DNA from: Bordetella genomosp. 11
GTDB lineage: Bacteria; Pseudomonadota; Gammaproteobacteria; Burkholderiales; Burkholderiaceae_B
Assembly (NCBI RefSeq): GCF_002261215.1
Contig: NZ_NEVS01000004.1
Coordinates: forward strand, 620,001-684,000
Length of the DNA stretch: 64,000 bases
Direction: 5' to 3'
Part shown: positions 33,891 to 43,103 of the stretch, piece by piece
Position numbering within the stretch: the stretch's first letter is position 1
Layout: each line of letters opens with the position of its first letter
Position numbers and translations under genes: made by a program
The notes under the pieces: model-generated
The model's input: the letters and a program-made list of their open reading frames with translations, nothing else
The model's database searches: none
What the model was told of the DNA's origin: nothing

Positions 33891-34261
33891 ACCTACACCG
33901 AATTGTCGCCCCGGTCATCGCCGCGGTGAACCCGATGATCAGCGCCACGGTGAAGTACAGCACGGGCTTCGTGAAAGACCCCGACACGTATGAGCAGGTG
34001 CCGTCCTACAACGTCGTCGAGGGCGCCCAGATCCAGGTGCAGGCCCTTACCGGGAAGGACCTCGCCCAGCTGCAGGGGCTGAATCTCCAGGGGGTCGTAC
34101 GGGCGATCTACCTGTACGGCGACACCCAGGGCGTGAATCGGCCGAGCCAGAAAGGCGGGGACCTGATCATTTTTGACAGCCAGACCTGGCTCACCGTGAC
34201 GGTGCTGGAGACCTGGCCAGGCTGGTCCAAAGTGGCCGCCACGCTGCAGATGGATCCCTGA
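33887..34261 (+). CDS. Neck/tail-completion protein, GTG start
   Basis: 124 residues from a GTG at 33887 that overlaps the previous stop (GTGA). Beta-rich: ISATVKYSTGFVKDPDTYEQ at the N-terminus and DLIIFDSQTWLTVTVLETWP at the C-terminus, a pattern of small phage head-closure proteins. It ends in TGATG, coupling it to the next gene. Confidence 0.7.
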   Translation: MNLHRIVAPVIAAVNPMISATVKYSTGFVKDPDTYEQVPSYNVVEGAQIQVQALTGKDLAQLQGLNLQGVVRAIYLYGDTQGVNRPSQKGGDLIIFDSQTWLTVTVLETWPGWSKVAATLQMDP

Positions 34262-34791
34262 TGCCTACCATTTCGATCACCGAGAACAACCTGTTCAAGG
34301 CACTGGGGGATTTCCTGACCTCCATCGTCGGGAACATCGTTGTCAAGGGCCAGGTGAACCGGGTGCCGATGCCGACCGGCGATGCGGTGTACATGACTCC
34401 GGGCACATCGGTGCAGCTCGCCACTGTCGTCCAGACCTACACCGACCAGGGCAACGTCCACACCTCGAACTTCAGGCAGTCCAAGCAGTGGGCCGCGCAG
34501 ATCGATTGCTACGGCGCGGGCGCGAACGACAACGCCGCGGCGATTTCCACGGCGCTCCGCACGATCTACGCCTGCGATTTCTTCAGAGCAACCGGCCTGG
34601 ATATCCAGCCGCTGTACGCCACCGATCCACAACAGCTACCGCTCATCACCGGCGAAAACCAGTATCTGGAACGCTGGGGATTGCAAGCGGTGCTTCAGTA
34701 CAACCCGATCATCACGGTCACGCAGGAGTTTGCGGATCAGCTGGAGATCGGCCTTATCAACGTCGACGCGACTTTTCCAGCCGGAGCTTAA
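34261..34791 (+). CDS. Tail terminator-like protein (LIC_12616 type)
   Basis: 176 residues. NNLFKALGDFLTSIV at the start, VNRVPMPTGDAVYMTP, and QWAAQIDCYGAGANDNAAAI are found in the phage neck terminator / tail completion group that lies just before the DUF3383 sheath. It would cap the tail tube before head joining. Confidence 0.75.
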   Translation: MPTISITENNLFKALGDFLTSIVGNIVVKGQVNRVPMPTGDAVYMTPGTSVQLATVVQTYTDQGNVHTSNFRQSKQWAAQIDCYGAGANDNAAAISTALRTIYACDFFRATGLDIQPLYATDPQQLPLITGENQYLERWGLQAVLQYNPIITVTQEFADQLEIGLINVDATFPAGA

Positions 34792-34794
34792 GCA

Positions 34795-36270
34795 ATGTCG
34801 ATCCCTGCAAGTGAAATCGTCCAGGTAAATCCTGGCGTGATCAGCGCCGGAGGCTCTGCGCTTGATCTGAACGGCCTGATCCTGACGAACAACGGCAGCG
34901 TGCCGATCGGCCAGGTCATGAGCTTTGCGACCGCGGCCGATGTCGCCGATTTCTTCGGGCCCACTTCGCCCGAGGCTGCTGCGGCCAGCATCTACTTCCT
35001 GGGCTTCGACAATTCCACGAAGAAGCCGGGCTCGCTGCTGTTTGCCCAGTATCCGGCGGCCGACGTCGCCGCGTATCTGCGCAGCGGCTCGCTGGCGGGA
35101 ATGACGCTGGACCAGCTCAAGGCCCTGTCCGGCGTGCTGACCATCACGGTCGACGGCACGCCGGTCACGTCCAGCAGCATCAGCCTGTCGTCCGCGACCA
35201 GCTTTTCGAATGCCGCCACGATCATCGCCGCCGCCTTCACCGGCGGGCCGGCTGTCACCTACGACAGCATCCTGTCCGCCTTCGTGTTCACCTCGGGGAC
35301 GACAGGCGAGGAATCGACGATCGGCTATGCCAGCGGAACGCTATCCGCCGGCCTGAAGCTGACCTCGGCAACCGGCGCGGTCTTGTCGCAAGGGGCCGTT
35401 GCGGGCGTTCCTGCGAATGTCATGGGGCAAATCGTGGCGGTCACCCAGAACTGGGCGGCCTTCACGACGATGTTCGAGCCCGATACGGACGGGAAACTGG
35501 CGTTCTCCGCATGGACGAATGCCCAGAACAACCGGTATGTCTACGTCGGCTGGGATACGGACGAGCAGGCGATTGTTCAGGGATCGACCACCGCCTGGGG
35601 CGTGCAGGTCAAGGCGGCCGAGTACTCCGGCACGGTCTGCATCTACCAGAGCCTGGACGATGCAGTCTTCGTGCTGGGCACCACCGCGTCGATCGACTTC
35701 ACGCGCACGAATGGCCGCATCACGTTCGCGTTCAAGGGCCAGTCCGGCCTGAGCGCGACCGTGACGGACGCCACGATCGCCAATACGCTGATCGCCAACG
35801 GCTACAACTTCTACGGGGATTACGCCACGGCGAACGACCAGTTCCGGTTCTTCTATCCTGGGCAGATCAGCGGCGACTTCCAGTGGATCGATTCCTACGT
35901 GAACGAGATCTGGCTGAACAACGCGCTGCAACAGGCCGATATGACGCTCCTGACGCAGGTCAACTCCATCCCGTACAACACGGCGGGCTACACCCTGCTG
36001 GAGCAGGCGAAGATGGACCCGATCAACGCGGCGCTGAACTTCGGCGCGATCCGGGCCGGCGTGACGCTGTCCGCGCTCCAGGCGGCGGAAGTGAACAACG
36101 CGGCGGGCGTGGAGATTGCCAGCACGCTGCAGACGCGCGGATGGTATCTGCAGATCCAGGACGCGGCGCCGCAGGTCCGACAGGCGCGCCAATCGCCTCC
36201 GCAGACGCTCTGGTACATGGACGGGCAGGCCGTCCAGAAGAGCACCCTGGCCTCCATCCTGATCCAGTAA
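34795..36270 (+). CDS. Tail sheath protein (DUF3383 family)
   Basis: 491 residues. SATSFSNAATIIAAAF, ANNRYVYVGWDT-like and the C-terminal YNTAGYTLLEQAKMDPINAA segments, plus RGWYLQIQDA, are the DUF3383 pattern. DUF3383 proteins are contractile sheaths, so the phage is a myovirus-type particle. An inserted Thr/Ser-rich beta region lies about residues 110-200. It is followed by the tube gene. Confidence 0.9.
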   Translation: MSIPASEIVQVNPGVISAGGSALDLNGLILTNNGSVPIGQVMSFATAADVADFFGPTSPEAAAASIYFLGFDNSTKKPGSLLFAQYPAADVAAYLRSGSLAGMTLDQLKALSGVLTITVDGTPVTSSSISLSSATSFSNAATIIAAAFTGGPAVTYDSILSAFVFTSGTTGEESTIGYASGTLSAGLKLTSATGAVLSQGAVAGVPANVMGQIVAVTQNWAAFTTMFEPDTDGKLAFSAWTNAQNNRYVYVGWDTDEQAIVQGSTTAWGVQVKAAEYSGTVCIYQSLDDAVFVLGTTASIDFTRTNGRITFAFKGQSGLSATVTDATIANTLIANGYNFYGDYATANDQFRFFYPGQISGDFQWIDSYVNEIWLNNALQQADMTLLTQVNSIPYNTAGYTLLEQAKMDPINAALNFGAIRAGVTLSALQAAEVNNAAGVEIASTLQTRGWYLQIQDAAPQVRQARQSPPQTLWYMDGQAVQKSTLASILIQ

Positions 36271-36282
36271 GGGGAACACGCA

Positions 36283-36714
36283 ATGTCGACTCTCACCAGC
36301 GCCAACTCGGTCTTGATGTTGGCCGTAGGCGGTGTATTTCCCGTCGCGCAGCAGATCCAGGGCTTCGCGACGGATGATGCTTTCACGGCCGACGCCGTCA
36401 CGCCGGTCGAAACCCGGATGGGCGTGGACGGCAAGCTGTCGGGCGGCTATACGCCTTACCCGACGGTATTGCAGATCACGCTGCAGGCGGACTCCCCCTC
36501 GATCGCCATCTTCGAGGCCTGGGGAGCGGCGCAGAACGTCGCGCGCGAGGTTTTCACGAGCGACGCCACGGTTTCGATTCCCAGCGTCGGCAGCAAGTAC
36601 GCCCTGACCAAGGGCTTCCTGACCAACTTCACGCCCATGCCGCCGAACCGGAAAATCCTGGAGCCGCAGACGTACACCATCACCTTCGAATCCTGCACTC
36701 CTTCCCCGATCTGA
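36283..36714 (+). CDS. Tail tube protein
   Basis: 143 residues. DDAFTADAVTPVETRMGVDG, LSGGYTPYPTVLQITLQADS and the C-terminal QTYTITFESCTPSPI are the pattern of tube proteins that follow DUF3383 sheaths. The tube is the inner channel of the contractile tail. GGGGA lies before the ATG. Confidence 0.85.
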   Translation: MSTLTSANSVLMLAVGGVFPVAQQIQGFATDDAFTADAVTPVETRMGVDGKLSGGYTPYPTVLQITLQADSPSIAIFEAWGAAQNVAREVFTSDATVSIPSVGSKYALTKGFLTNFTPMPPNRKILEPQTYTITFESCTPSPI

Positions 36715-36715
36715 T

Positions 36716-37150
36716 ATGGCACGAAAAATCGAATCCGTCACCATCTCCTTCGCGGGCCGGGACAAGGGAAAGGTCTTCGTCCTGACCGAACTGCCGGCCA
36801 CCGAAGGCGAAGAATGGGCCATGCGCGCGCTGTTCGCGCTCATGAACGCTGGCGTTGAAGTGCCCGAGAACATCGCCCAAGCTGGATTGTCTGGCCTTGC
36901 GGCGATGGGCATCGACGCGCTCAAAAAGCTGCCGTTCGAAGCCGCGAAACCGCTCTTCGATTCGATGCTGAAATGCATCCAGGTTCAGCCCAGTCCAGGC
37001 GTTGTTCGGCCGCTCATCGAAGACGATATCGAAGAGGTGGCGACGCGCCTCTTTCTGCGCAAGCGCATCCTGGCACTACACATGGATTTTTTTACGGCCG
37101 CCGCGCAATCGACTTCGGTCCAGGGCGCGGCCACGCAAACCGGCGCCTGA
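36716..37150 (+). CDS. Tail assembly chaperone, short form
   Basis: 144 residues, mostly helical, ending just after MDFFTAAAQSTSVQ. Begins one base after the tube stop. It corresponds to lambda gpG in position: between tube and tape measure, and with a second frame overlapping its end. The short form would be the main product; a minor fraction of ribosomes should slip at 37087-37093 to make the longer form. Confidence 0.8.
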   Translation: MARKIESVTISFAGRDKGKVFVLTELPATEGEEWAMRALFALMNAGVEVPENIAQAGLSGLAAMGIDALKKLPFEAAKPLFDSMLKCIQVQPSPGVVRPLIEDDIEEVATRLFLRKRILALHMDFFTAAAQSTSVQGAATQTGA

Positions 37151-37317
37151 TCCAGTACGCCAACCTGCCCCGGTCCGTTGGAATTGTCGTGTCGCGAGGG
37201 CTGGCGACCCTACACGAGCTGCAATCGGTGTACGGCGCGGAAGACCTGTACAACCTGCTGGAAATCATCGCCGTGGATGCCTACAACACCGCGATATTGA
37301 GCGAGCCAAGGAAATAG
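36716..37317 (+). CDS. Tail assembly chaperone, -1 frameshift product
   Basis: Reading 126 codons in the first frame, slipping back one base at the heptamer T TTT TTT (37087-37093) and continuing for 74 codons gives a 200-residue protein. The downstream frame encodes LIQYANLPRSVGIVVSRGLA and YNLLEIIAVDAYNTAILSEP, a coherent helical domain with no plausible independent start: its first ATG, at 36973, lies within the first frame and reads shadow sequence. A stem-loop follows the heptamer. This is the classic G/GT arrangement. Confidence 0.8.
37087..37131 (+). promoter_or_regulatory. Programmed -1 frameshift signal
   Basis: Slippery heptamer T TTT TTT in the zero frame (codons GAT TTT TTT), a 6-base spacer, then GCCGCGC (37100-37106) pairing with GCGCGGC (37125-37131). 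Spacer length and stem are as expected of a -1 signal. Confidence 0.78.
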
Positions 37318-37318
37318 A

Positions 37319-38998
37319 ATGCCGACCGTAATCGACGCGCTGGTCGTGACGCTGGGGCTGGATCCTTCGAAGTACACCCAGGGCAGCAAGAAGTTCGTCT
37401 CCGATTTCCGGAAGTCCAAGGAAGAGGCCGGGCGGATCACGTCCGAGATGACCGAGGACGAGCGCGCCGCGGCGAAGCAGCGCGAGGAGATCGCCAAGCA
37501 GGAGATGGCGGCGCGGACGGAATACGCCAAGCGTGTCGGCATGGCCATTTCCAAGGTACGCAATGAAGCGCTGGCGCTCCTGGGCGTCTTCACGGCCGGG
37601 CTGGGCATCAAGAACTTCGTCGGCCAGACGATCACCCAAGAAGCCGCGCTGAACCGCGTCTCCGAGAACCTGAGCATGAGCGCCCAGGACCTCGCGACCT
37701 GGCAGCTTGCCGCCAAGAATGCCGGCGGAACGATGGAGGGAATGACCGCGCAGCTGAAGGAATCGGCCGATGCGGTCGCAAACTTCAAGGCGGGCTTCGG
37801 TGCAGATTCGGGGATGCAGTTCTTCTTCCGGATGGGCGGCACCACGCAGGACCTGAAGGACGGCAACTCGTACTTGATGGCGCGGGCGAAGATCGTCGCT
37901 GACATCTACAAGACGGACCGGCAACGCGCGGCGGTGGTCGCGCAAGGCTTGGGCCTGGATCAGGCGCAGTTCAACCTGTACCGACTCGGACCGCAAGGCA
38001 TCGCGCAGCGCCGCGCGGAACAGGCGCCCCTGGCCAACGAACTGGCGGCACAGTCCGCCGGCGCCGAAGCGCTGCGCCGCAAGTACGACTCCGCGATGAA
38101 CCGTTTCTCCGCGGTCGGCGTCAACGTCCTAAATGCCGCGATGCCGTCGATCGATCTGATCGTCGACAAGATCATCGAACTGGGCAATTGGATCGTCGAT
38201 CATAAGGACCAGCTGAACGCCGCCATCAAGGCATTCGTCGACGGGATGACCGAACTCCTGGGTGCGGTCGGGAAGTTTGTGACGAAGGCGTTCCCCCAGC
38301 AGGTGAGGGACCAGGCCAACGCCTCGAAGGACCCGGTGAAGGCGTACATGGACGCCGCGCATGATGCCTTGAAGGATGCCGTGACGGGAGGCATCAAGTA
38401 CGACGATCCGCGGTTGAACGACTACGCCACCCAGGTCGAGAAGCGCGAAGGACTGCCCGCCGGCCTGCTGAACAGCATCAAGAACCGCGGCGAGCGCAGC
38501 AATCCCGATCAGGTGTCGCCGAAGGGTGCCATGGGCGTCATGCAGTTCATGCCGGACACCTGGAAGCAATATGGAAAGGGCGATCCAAAGGATCCGTATG
38601 CGTCCATCGACGCCGCCGGTCGGTACTTCAAGGATCTGCTCAAGCGCTACAACGGGAACGTCGACGCGGCAATCACCGAGTACAACGGTGGCGTCGCGCA
38701 GGCGCGCGCGGTCCAGGTGGGCGGCACTCCCTCCACCCCGGAGACGATCGCCTACCTGGAGAGGGTGCGGCGTGGTTTGCCAACGGATTCCACCGCGGCG
38801 GTGGTGAACGCGGCCCAAGCCGCACCGACCGTCGCGGCAGGCAATACGTCGACGAGCACGACTACCACGGAAACGAACTTCAACGGCCCTATCACCATCC
38901 ATACGCCCGCGACCGATGGCCACGGGATCATGAGGGATCTGGTCCAGGGCGCTGGAAACTTGACGCTGGCGACCCAGGCCAATACCGGACTTCGATAA
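37319..38998 (+). CDS. Tail tape measure protein with lytic transglycosylase domain
   Basis: 559 residues. The N-terminal 340 residues are long helices with a charged coiled coil (about 35-75) and a hydrophobic stretch (ALALLGVFTAGLGI). Residues about 370-490 form a Slt/GEWL domain: GVMQFMPDTWKQYG, DPYASIDAAGRYFKDLLKRY and ITEYNGG; the catalytic Glu is expected before this in VEKREGLPAGLLNSI (near 383). It sets tail length and may open peptidoglycan on infection. At 560 residues it predicts a rather short tail. Confidence 0.88.
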   Translation: MPTVIDALVVTLGLDPSKYTQGSKKFVSDFRKSKEEAGRITSEMTEDERAAAKQREEIAKQEMAARTEYAKRVGMAISKVRNEALALLGVFTAGLGIKNFVGQTITQEAALNRVSENLSMSAQDLATWQLAAKNAGGTMEGMTAQLKESADAVANFKAGFGADSGMQFFFRMGGTTQDLKDGNSYLMARAKIVADIYKTDRQRAAVVAQGLGLDQAQFNLYRLGPQGIAQRRAEQAPLANELAAQSAGAEALRRKYDSAMNRFSAVGVNVLNAAMPSIDLIVDKIIELGNWIVDHKDQLNAAIKAFVDGMTELLGAVGKFVTKAFPQQVRDQANASKDPVKAYMDAAHDALKDAVTGGIKYDDPRLNDYATQVEKREGLPAGLLNSIKNRGERSNPDQVSPKGAMGVMQFMPDTWKQYGKGDPKDPYASIDAAGRYFKDLLKRYNGNVDAAITEYNGGVAQARAVQVGGTPSTPETIAYLERVRRGLPTDSTAAVVNAAQAAPTVAAGNTSTSTTTTETNFNGPITIHTPATDGHGIMRDLVQGAGNLTLATQANTGLR

Positions 38999-39633
38999 TG
39001 CCGCTGATTCCCTTTCCCGACGTGCCGCAGGTACCGGGCGTGCCGGCAGTATTCCGCGACCTGACAATCCCGACGCTGCCGCAGTTGGCCAACATCGCGC
39101 TGGGCGGTCTGGCCGATTTGATCTTCGGCACGCCGCCCTGGGGCGTATTTACCCAGGACGGGGATAAAGTGTTGTTTCCGGATTCATTCCTCGGGATTCG
39201 ATTCCGGAACGACGCGCGCGTAGCCAACGCGCCATTGGAGGCCGGCTCGTTCTCGTCCTACAACAAGGTCCAGACGCCATTCGATGCCGTACTTCGCATG
39301 GCCATCAGCGCGGATGTGGCTGCACGCCAGACGTTCCTGGGGACAGTGGGCGCTCTGGTGCAATCGACCGATCTGTACGCGGTGGTGACGCCGGAAATCT
39401 CCTACGGCAGCGTCAACATGGTGGGCTACAACTACAGCCGGACGGAGCGGCAAGGCACGACGCTCCTGGTGGTGGAAATGGCCTTTCAGGAGATCCGGCA
39501 ATCGGCTGTCGCGCAGTTCTCCCAGGTGCAGGCGCCCAGCGGCGCAAATCCGGTGAATGATGGCCAGGTGCAGGCGATTCCGGTGCCTGACAGTGGGCCG
39601 CTGCAGGCTACGCCGCTAGAGGCTATCCAATGA
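38998..39633 (+). CDS. Baseplate/tail protein after tape measure
   Basis: 211 residues. Pro-rich start (PLIPFPDVPQVPGVPAVF), then a beta-rich body containing PDSFLGIRFRNDARVANAPL and SYNKVQTPFDAVLRM, ending Pro-rich. The place and pattern match the proteins that bridge the tape measure end to the hub in this tail type. Overlaps the tape measure by one base. Confidence 0.7.
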   Translation: MPLIPFPDVPQVPGVPAVFRDLTIPTLPQLANIALGGLADLIFGTPPWGVFTQDGDKVLFPDSFLGIRFRNDARVANAPLEAGSFSSYNKVQTPFDAVLRMAISADVAARQTFLGTVGALVQSTDLYAVVTPEISYGSVNMVGYNYSRTERQGTTLLVVEMAFQEIRQSAVAQFSQVQAPSGANPVNDGQVQAIPVPDSGPLQATPLEAIQ

Positions 39634-39929
39634 TGATCATCCCCCTGCAGGCCGTGCCATCGCAGGCGCTGAGCGTCGTGCTGGGCGGCCAGAACTGCCA
39701 GATCAATGTCTACCAGAAGTCGACAGGCCTGTTCCTGGACCTGTACGTCAACAACGCGCCCATCATCACCGCTGCGCTGTGTCTGGACCGCGTGCGGCTC
39801 GTGCGCACGACGTATCAGGGCTTCATCGGTGACCTGGCCGTCGCCGATACGCTGAGCACGTCCGACCCGTCCTATGAGGGGCTCGGCACCCGGTTCCAAC
39901 TGCTCTACCTCGAATCCACGGATCTATGA
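39630..39929 (+). CDS. Baseplate plug-domain protein (DUF6983-like)
   Basis: 99 residues. IIPLQAVPSQALSVVLGGQN, then GLFLDLYVNNAPIITAALCL and GFIGDLAVAD are the motif order of the plug domain of small contractile-tail baseplates. Overlaps neighbours by 4 bases. Confidence 0.75.
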   Translation: MMIIPLQAVPSQALSVVLGGQNCQINVYQKSTGLFLDLYVNNAPIITAALCLDRVRLVRTTYQGFIGDLAVADTLSTSDPSYEGLGTRFQLLYLESTDL

Positions 39930-40792
39930 GCTTCGTCAAGCGCCGAATCGACATCACGATCAGCCTGGGCGAGGGGCAGTTCGGAGAGCAGAAGGGGCCC
40001 GATGTGACATTGACGGGCCTTCGAACCTCCGCCGCCATCGTCGCGTACAACGGTGATGCGCAGGGGCAGCTTCAGCTTCGCGTATGGGGCATGGCGCTGG
40101 AAATGATGAATCGGTTGACGACCATCGGCCCCATCATGCCGCAGAAAAAAAAGAACTCCATCCTGGTTCAGGTTGGGGACGAAGAGAGCGCGCTGAGCAC
40201 GGCGTACCGCGGCGAGATCATGACGGCCTACGGCGACTTCAATCAGGCGCCGATGCCGGTTTTCAACGTTATCGGTATGGCTGGCGGCATCAATGCTGTC
40301 AAACCGGTCTCCGCGTCGAGTTACCAGGGAGCGGCGGACGTCGCCACAATCGTGTCGCAGCTCTGTGCGCAGATGGGCTACAGCTTCGAGAACAATGGCG
40401 TCAACGTCCAGTTGTCGAATCCGTACTTCTCGGGCACGGCGCTGGATCAGCTGAAGGCCTGCGCGCGCGCCGCGAACATCCTGTATACGATCGATCGCGG
40501 CGTGCTTGCGATATGGCCGGCGAATGGGAGCCGTGCCGGCGACCCGGTGCTCATCTCTCCAGAGACAGGCCTTGTTGGCTATCCGGCGTTCTCCAGTGGC
40601 GGGATCATCTTCACGACGCTCTACAACCCCGCGCTGGCGCTTGGCGGCCGGGTGGACGTCCGAAGTTCATTGCCGGTCGCGGCCGGCGTCTGGAACATCT
40701 ACTCAGTGGCCCACATGCTCGAAGCCGAAATGCTGGAGGGTGGGCAATGGTTCACGCAGGTTCAATGCTATAGGCCGATCGATGGCAACTGA
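39926..40792 (+). CDS. Baseplate hub protein
   Basis: 288 residues. VKRRIDITISLGEG at the start, a central PVFNVIGMAGGINAVKPVSA, and SALDQLKACARAANILYTI-like segment with VLAIWPANGSRAG match hub proteins (gpD/gp27-like) of contractile tails. It carries the spike encoded next, whose start overlaps its end by 11 bases. Confidence 0.78.
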   Translation: MSFVKRRIDITISLGEGQFGEQKGPDVTLTGLRTSAAIVAYNGDAQGQLQLRVWGMALEMMNRLTTIGPIMPQKKKNSILVQVGDEESALSTAYRGEIMTAYGDFNQAPMPVFNVIGMAGGINAVKPVSASSYQGAADVATIVSQLCAQMGYSFENNGVNVQLSNPYFSGTALDQLKACARAANILYTIDRGVLAIWPANGSRAGDPVLISPETGLVGYPAFSSGGIIFTTLYNPALALGGRVDVRSSLPVAAGVWNIYSVAHMLEAEMLEGGQWFTQVQCYRPIDGN

Positions 40793-41537
40793 AATGGGGT
40801 ACGCGGGCCTGGCCCAGCCAGGCGACGGCGTGGGGCAGTATGGCGCGCTGCTGTTCCTGATTCGCACGGTGCTGCTGAAGGAGTTGCGCACCATCGACCT
40901 GGTAGAGGTGGTTGGCGTGACGAATGCCGGTGGCCTTGAGCCGGTCGGCTTCGTCGATGTGCAGCCGCTGGTGGACCAGGTGGACGGCGTTGGCAATGCC
41001 ACGCCGCACGGTGTCCTGCATCACTTGCCGTATTTCCGACTGCAGGGGGGGACGGACGCGGCGATTCTCGATCCGAAGGTGGGCGATATCGGCATGGCCG
41101 CATTTGCCAGCCGGGATATCTCGTCCGTGAAGGCGACGAAAGCCCAGGCCACGCCTGGCTCGAATCGGTCCTTCGATATGGCTGACGGGTTGTATTTCGG
41201 CGGTCTGCTGAACGGCACTCCGACGCAGTACGTGCGGTTCAGCCCGGATGGCATCGAGATCGTGTCGCCCACGTCGATCCGCCTTGCCGCGCCGAACATC
41301 GTTCTGCAGGCGACGGAGGCTATAGGCTTGACCGCTGGGACGACCATCACGAATTCCGCGCCGCTCATCGAACTCGACGGGGAGCTGACGCAAGGCGAAG
41401 GTCCACAGGGCGGCAATGCGAGCATGCACGGCCCGCTGAACGTTGAAACGGATGTCACCGCGAACGGGACAAGTCTGCACACCCATACCCACGGTGGCGT
41501 GCAAACCGGCGGCGGCAATACGGGAGCACCGAATTGA
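40782..41537 (+). CDS. Baseplate spike (gpV-like)
   Basis: 251 residues from ATG 40782. N-terminal OB-fold-like part (VVGVTNAGGLEPVGFVDVQP), a central helix-to-beta region, then repeated short strands ending in LHTHTHGGVQTGGGNTG. The HxHxHGG tip motif binds iron in P2 gpV-type spikes. It forms the trimeric needle at the tail tip that pierces the outer membrane. Confidence 0.87.
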   Translation: MATEMGYAGLAQPGDGVGQYGALLFLIRTVLLKELRTIDLVEVVGVTNAGGLEPVGFVDVQPLVDQVDGVGNATPHGVLHHLPYFRLQGGTDAAILDPKVGDIGMAAFASRDISSVKATKAQATPGSNRSFDMADGLYFGGLLNGTPTQYVRFSPDGIEIVSPTSIRLAAPNIVLQATEAIGLTAGTTITNSAPLIELDGELTQGEGPQGGNASMHGPLNVETDVTANGTSLHTHTHGGVQTGGGNTGAPN

Positions 41538-41884
41538 ACACCCTTCTGTTGGATCGCACGGCATGGGATTGTGTTCTCGATGCCGCCGGCAACTGGGCCA
41601 TGGCGTCCAATCCCTATGCGATCGCCCAGGATGTGGCCAGCGCGGTCAAACTGTTCCTGGGTGAGTGCTACTACGACACCACCAAAGGAATCCCGTACTT
41701 CCAGCAGATTCTGGGGCAGTTCCCGCCGCTGGCGCTGGTCCGCGCGCGCATCGAGGCGGCAGCGCTGACGGTACCGCAGGTTGTCCAGGCGCGTTGCGTT
41801 ATCACGGCCTTTGAGGGTCGCGTCATTTCGGGCCAGGTCCTGGTCATCGACCAGAACGGGCAAGAGCACAACATCACCTTCTGA
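41534..41884 (+). CDS. Baseplate wedge protein, gpW/gp25 family
   Basis: 116 residues from a TTG at 41534 that overlaps the spike stop. AIAQDVASAVKLFLGECYYD followed by GIPYFQQILGQFPPLALVRA (about 28-70) is the gp25/lysozyme-like wedge pattern. It joins sheath and baseplate. No ATG is available near the start. Confidence 0.87.
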   Translation: MNTLLLDRTAWDCVLDAAGNWAMASNPYAIAQDVASAVKLFLGECYYDTTKGIPYFQQILGQFPPLALVRARIEAAALTVPQVVQARCVITAFEGRVISGQVLVIDQNGQEHNITF

Positions 41885-41892
41885 GGTAATCC

Positions 41893-43101
41893 ATGGCGAC
41901 AAGCCAAGTACCGGCGATCCAGTGGACGCCGGAAGGCCTCGTATTGCCTGAAGAATCGGCCGTCTTGGCCGGCGTGCAGGCTGACCAGGATGCAGCCTTC
42001 GGCGGCGGCCTGAATCCCTCGCTGGAGACGCCCCAGGGGCAGATCGCCAGCACGACTACCGCGGTCATTGGGCAGAAGAACAACGAGATCGCGAGCATCG
42101 TCAGCCAGGTGAACCCGGCGTTTGCTGAAGGTCGCATGCAGGACGCAATCGGGTACATCTATTTTCTGGAGCGCAAGCCCGGCACGCCGACGGCGGTTGT
42201 GGCCACCTGCACGGGCCTGGAAGGCACGATCATTCCGGTGGGGGCGCAGGCGCGCGACACGGCCAACAACATCTATCTCTGCACGCAGGCCGGAGCGATC
42301 CCGTCCAGTGGATCCATCGACCTGACCTTTGCCTGCTCGGTAAACGGCCCGACGCCGTGCCCGGCCGGCCAGCTGAACCGGATCTACCAGTCCATTCCGG
42401 GCTGGGATTCGATCCTGAACGCAGACGATGGCACGCCAGGCAGCGACGTGGAAAGCCGTGCCGAGTTCGAGGACCGGCGCAAGCAGTCCGTCGCGCTGAA
42501 CGCGGTGAACTCGCTTCAGTCCATCTTCGCCAACGTGCTGAACGTCGCCGGTGTGATCGATGCCTACGCGACGGAGAACGTCACCGCGGCGCCGCTGGAC
42601 ATTGGCGACGTGACGCTTGCGCCTCATTCCATCTGGGTGTCTGTGGTTGGGGGCGCGGCGGCGGACATCGCTCATGCCATTTGGCGCAAGAAGTCCCTGG
42701 GCGCCAATTACAACGGAAACACGTCGTTCACCGTGCAGGACACGACCGGGTACGAATATCCGTTTCCATCCTATGTGGTGTCCTGGGAAACGGCCGAGGC
42801 GCTGCCGATCCTGTTCGCGGTCCAGATCGCCAACAATCCGTCGCTGCCGTCGAACATCGTTGCGCTGACCAAACAGGCCATCATCGACGCGTTCAATGGG
42901 GTTGACGGCGGGGTGCGCGCGCGGATCGGCTCGACGATCTTCGCGAGCCGGTATTACGCGCCTGTGGTGAACCTGGGCCCCAGCGTGTCGATCATCTCCC
43001 TGCTGCTGGGCGACGCGACGCCGACGCTGCCCAGTTTCACGGTACCGATCGACAAGCGCCCGACGATTGATGCCGACGACATCACGGTGACGCTGGTGTA
43101 G
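41893..43101 (+). CDS. Baseplate J-like protein
   Basis: 402 residues. TTTAVIGQKNNEIASIVSQV, AIGYIYFLERKPGTPTAVVA, DDGTPGSDVESRAEFEDRRK and SIFANVLNVAGVIDAYATEN are the order of motifs in the gpJ/gp47 family. It builds the periphery of the baseplate to which fibres bind. Normally gpI/DUF2612 follows directly; here an HNH gene lies between. Confidence 0.9.
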   Translation: MATSQVPAIQWTPEGLVLPEESAVLAGVQADQDAAFGGGLNPSLETPQGQIASTTTAVIGQKNNEIASIVSQVNPAFAEGRMQDAIGYIYFLERKPGTPTAVVATCTGLEGTIIPVGAQARDTANNIYLCTQAGAIPSSGSIDLTFACSVNGPTPCPAGQLNRIYQSIPGWDSILNADDGTPGSDVESRAEFEDRRKQSVALNAVNSLQSIFANVLNVAGVIDAYATENVTAAPLDIGDVTLAPHSIWVSVVGGAAADIAHAIWRKKSLGANYNGNTSFTVQDTTGYEYPFPSYVVSWETAEALPILFAVQIANNPSLPSNIVALTKQAIIDAFNGVDGGVRARIGSTIFASRYYAPVVNLGPSVSIISLLLGDATPTLPSFTVPIDKRPTIDADDITVTLV

Positions 43102-43103
43102 CC

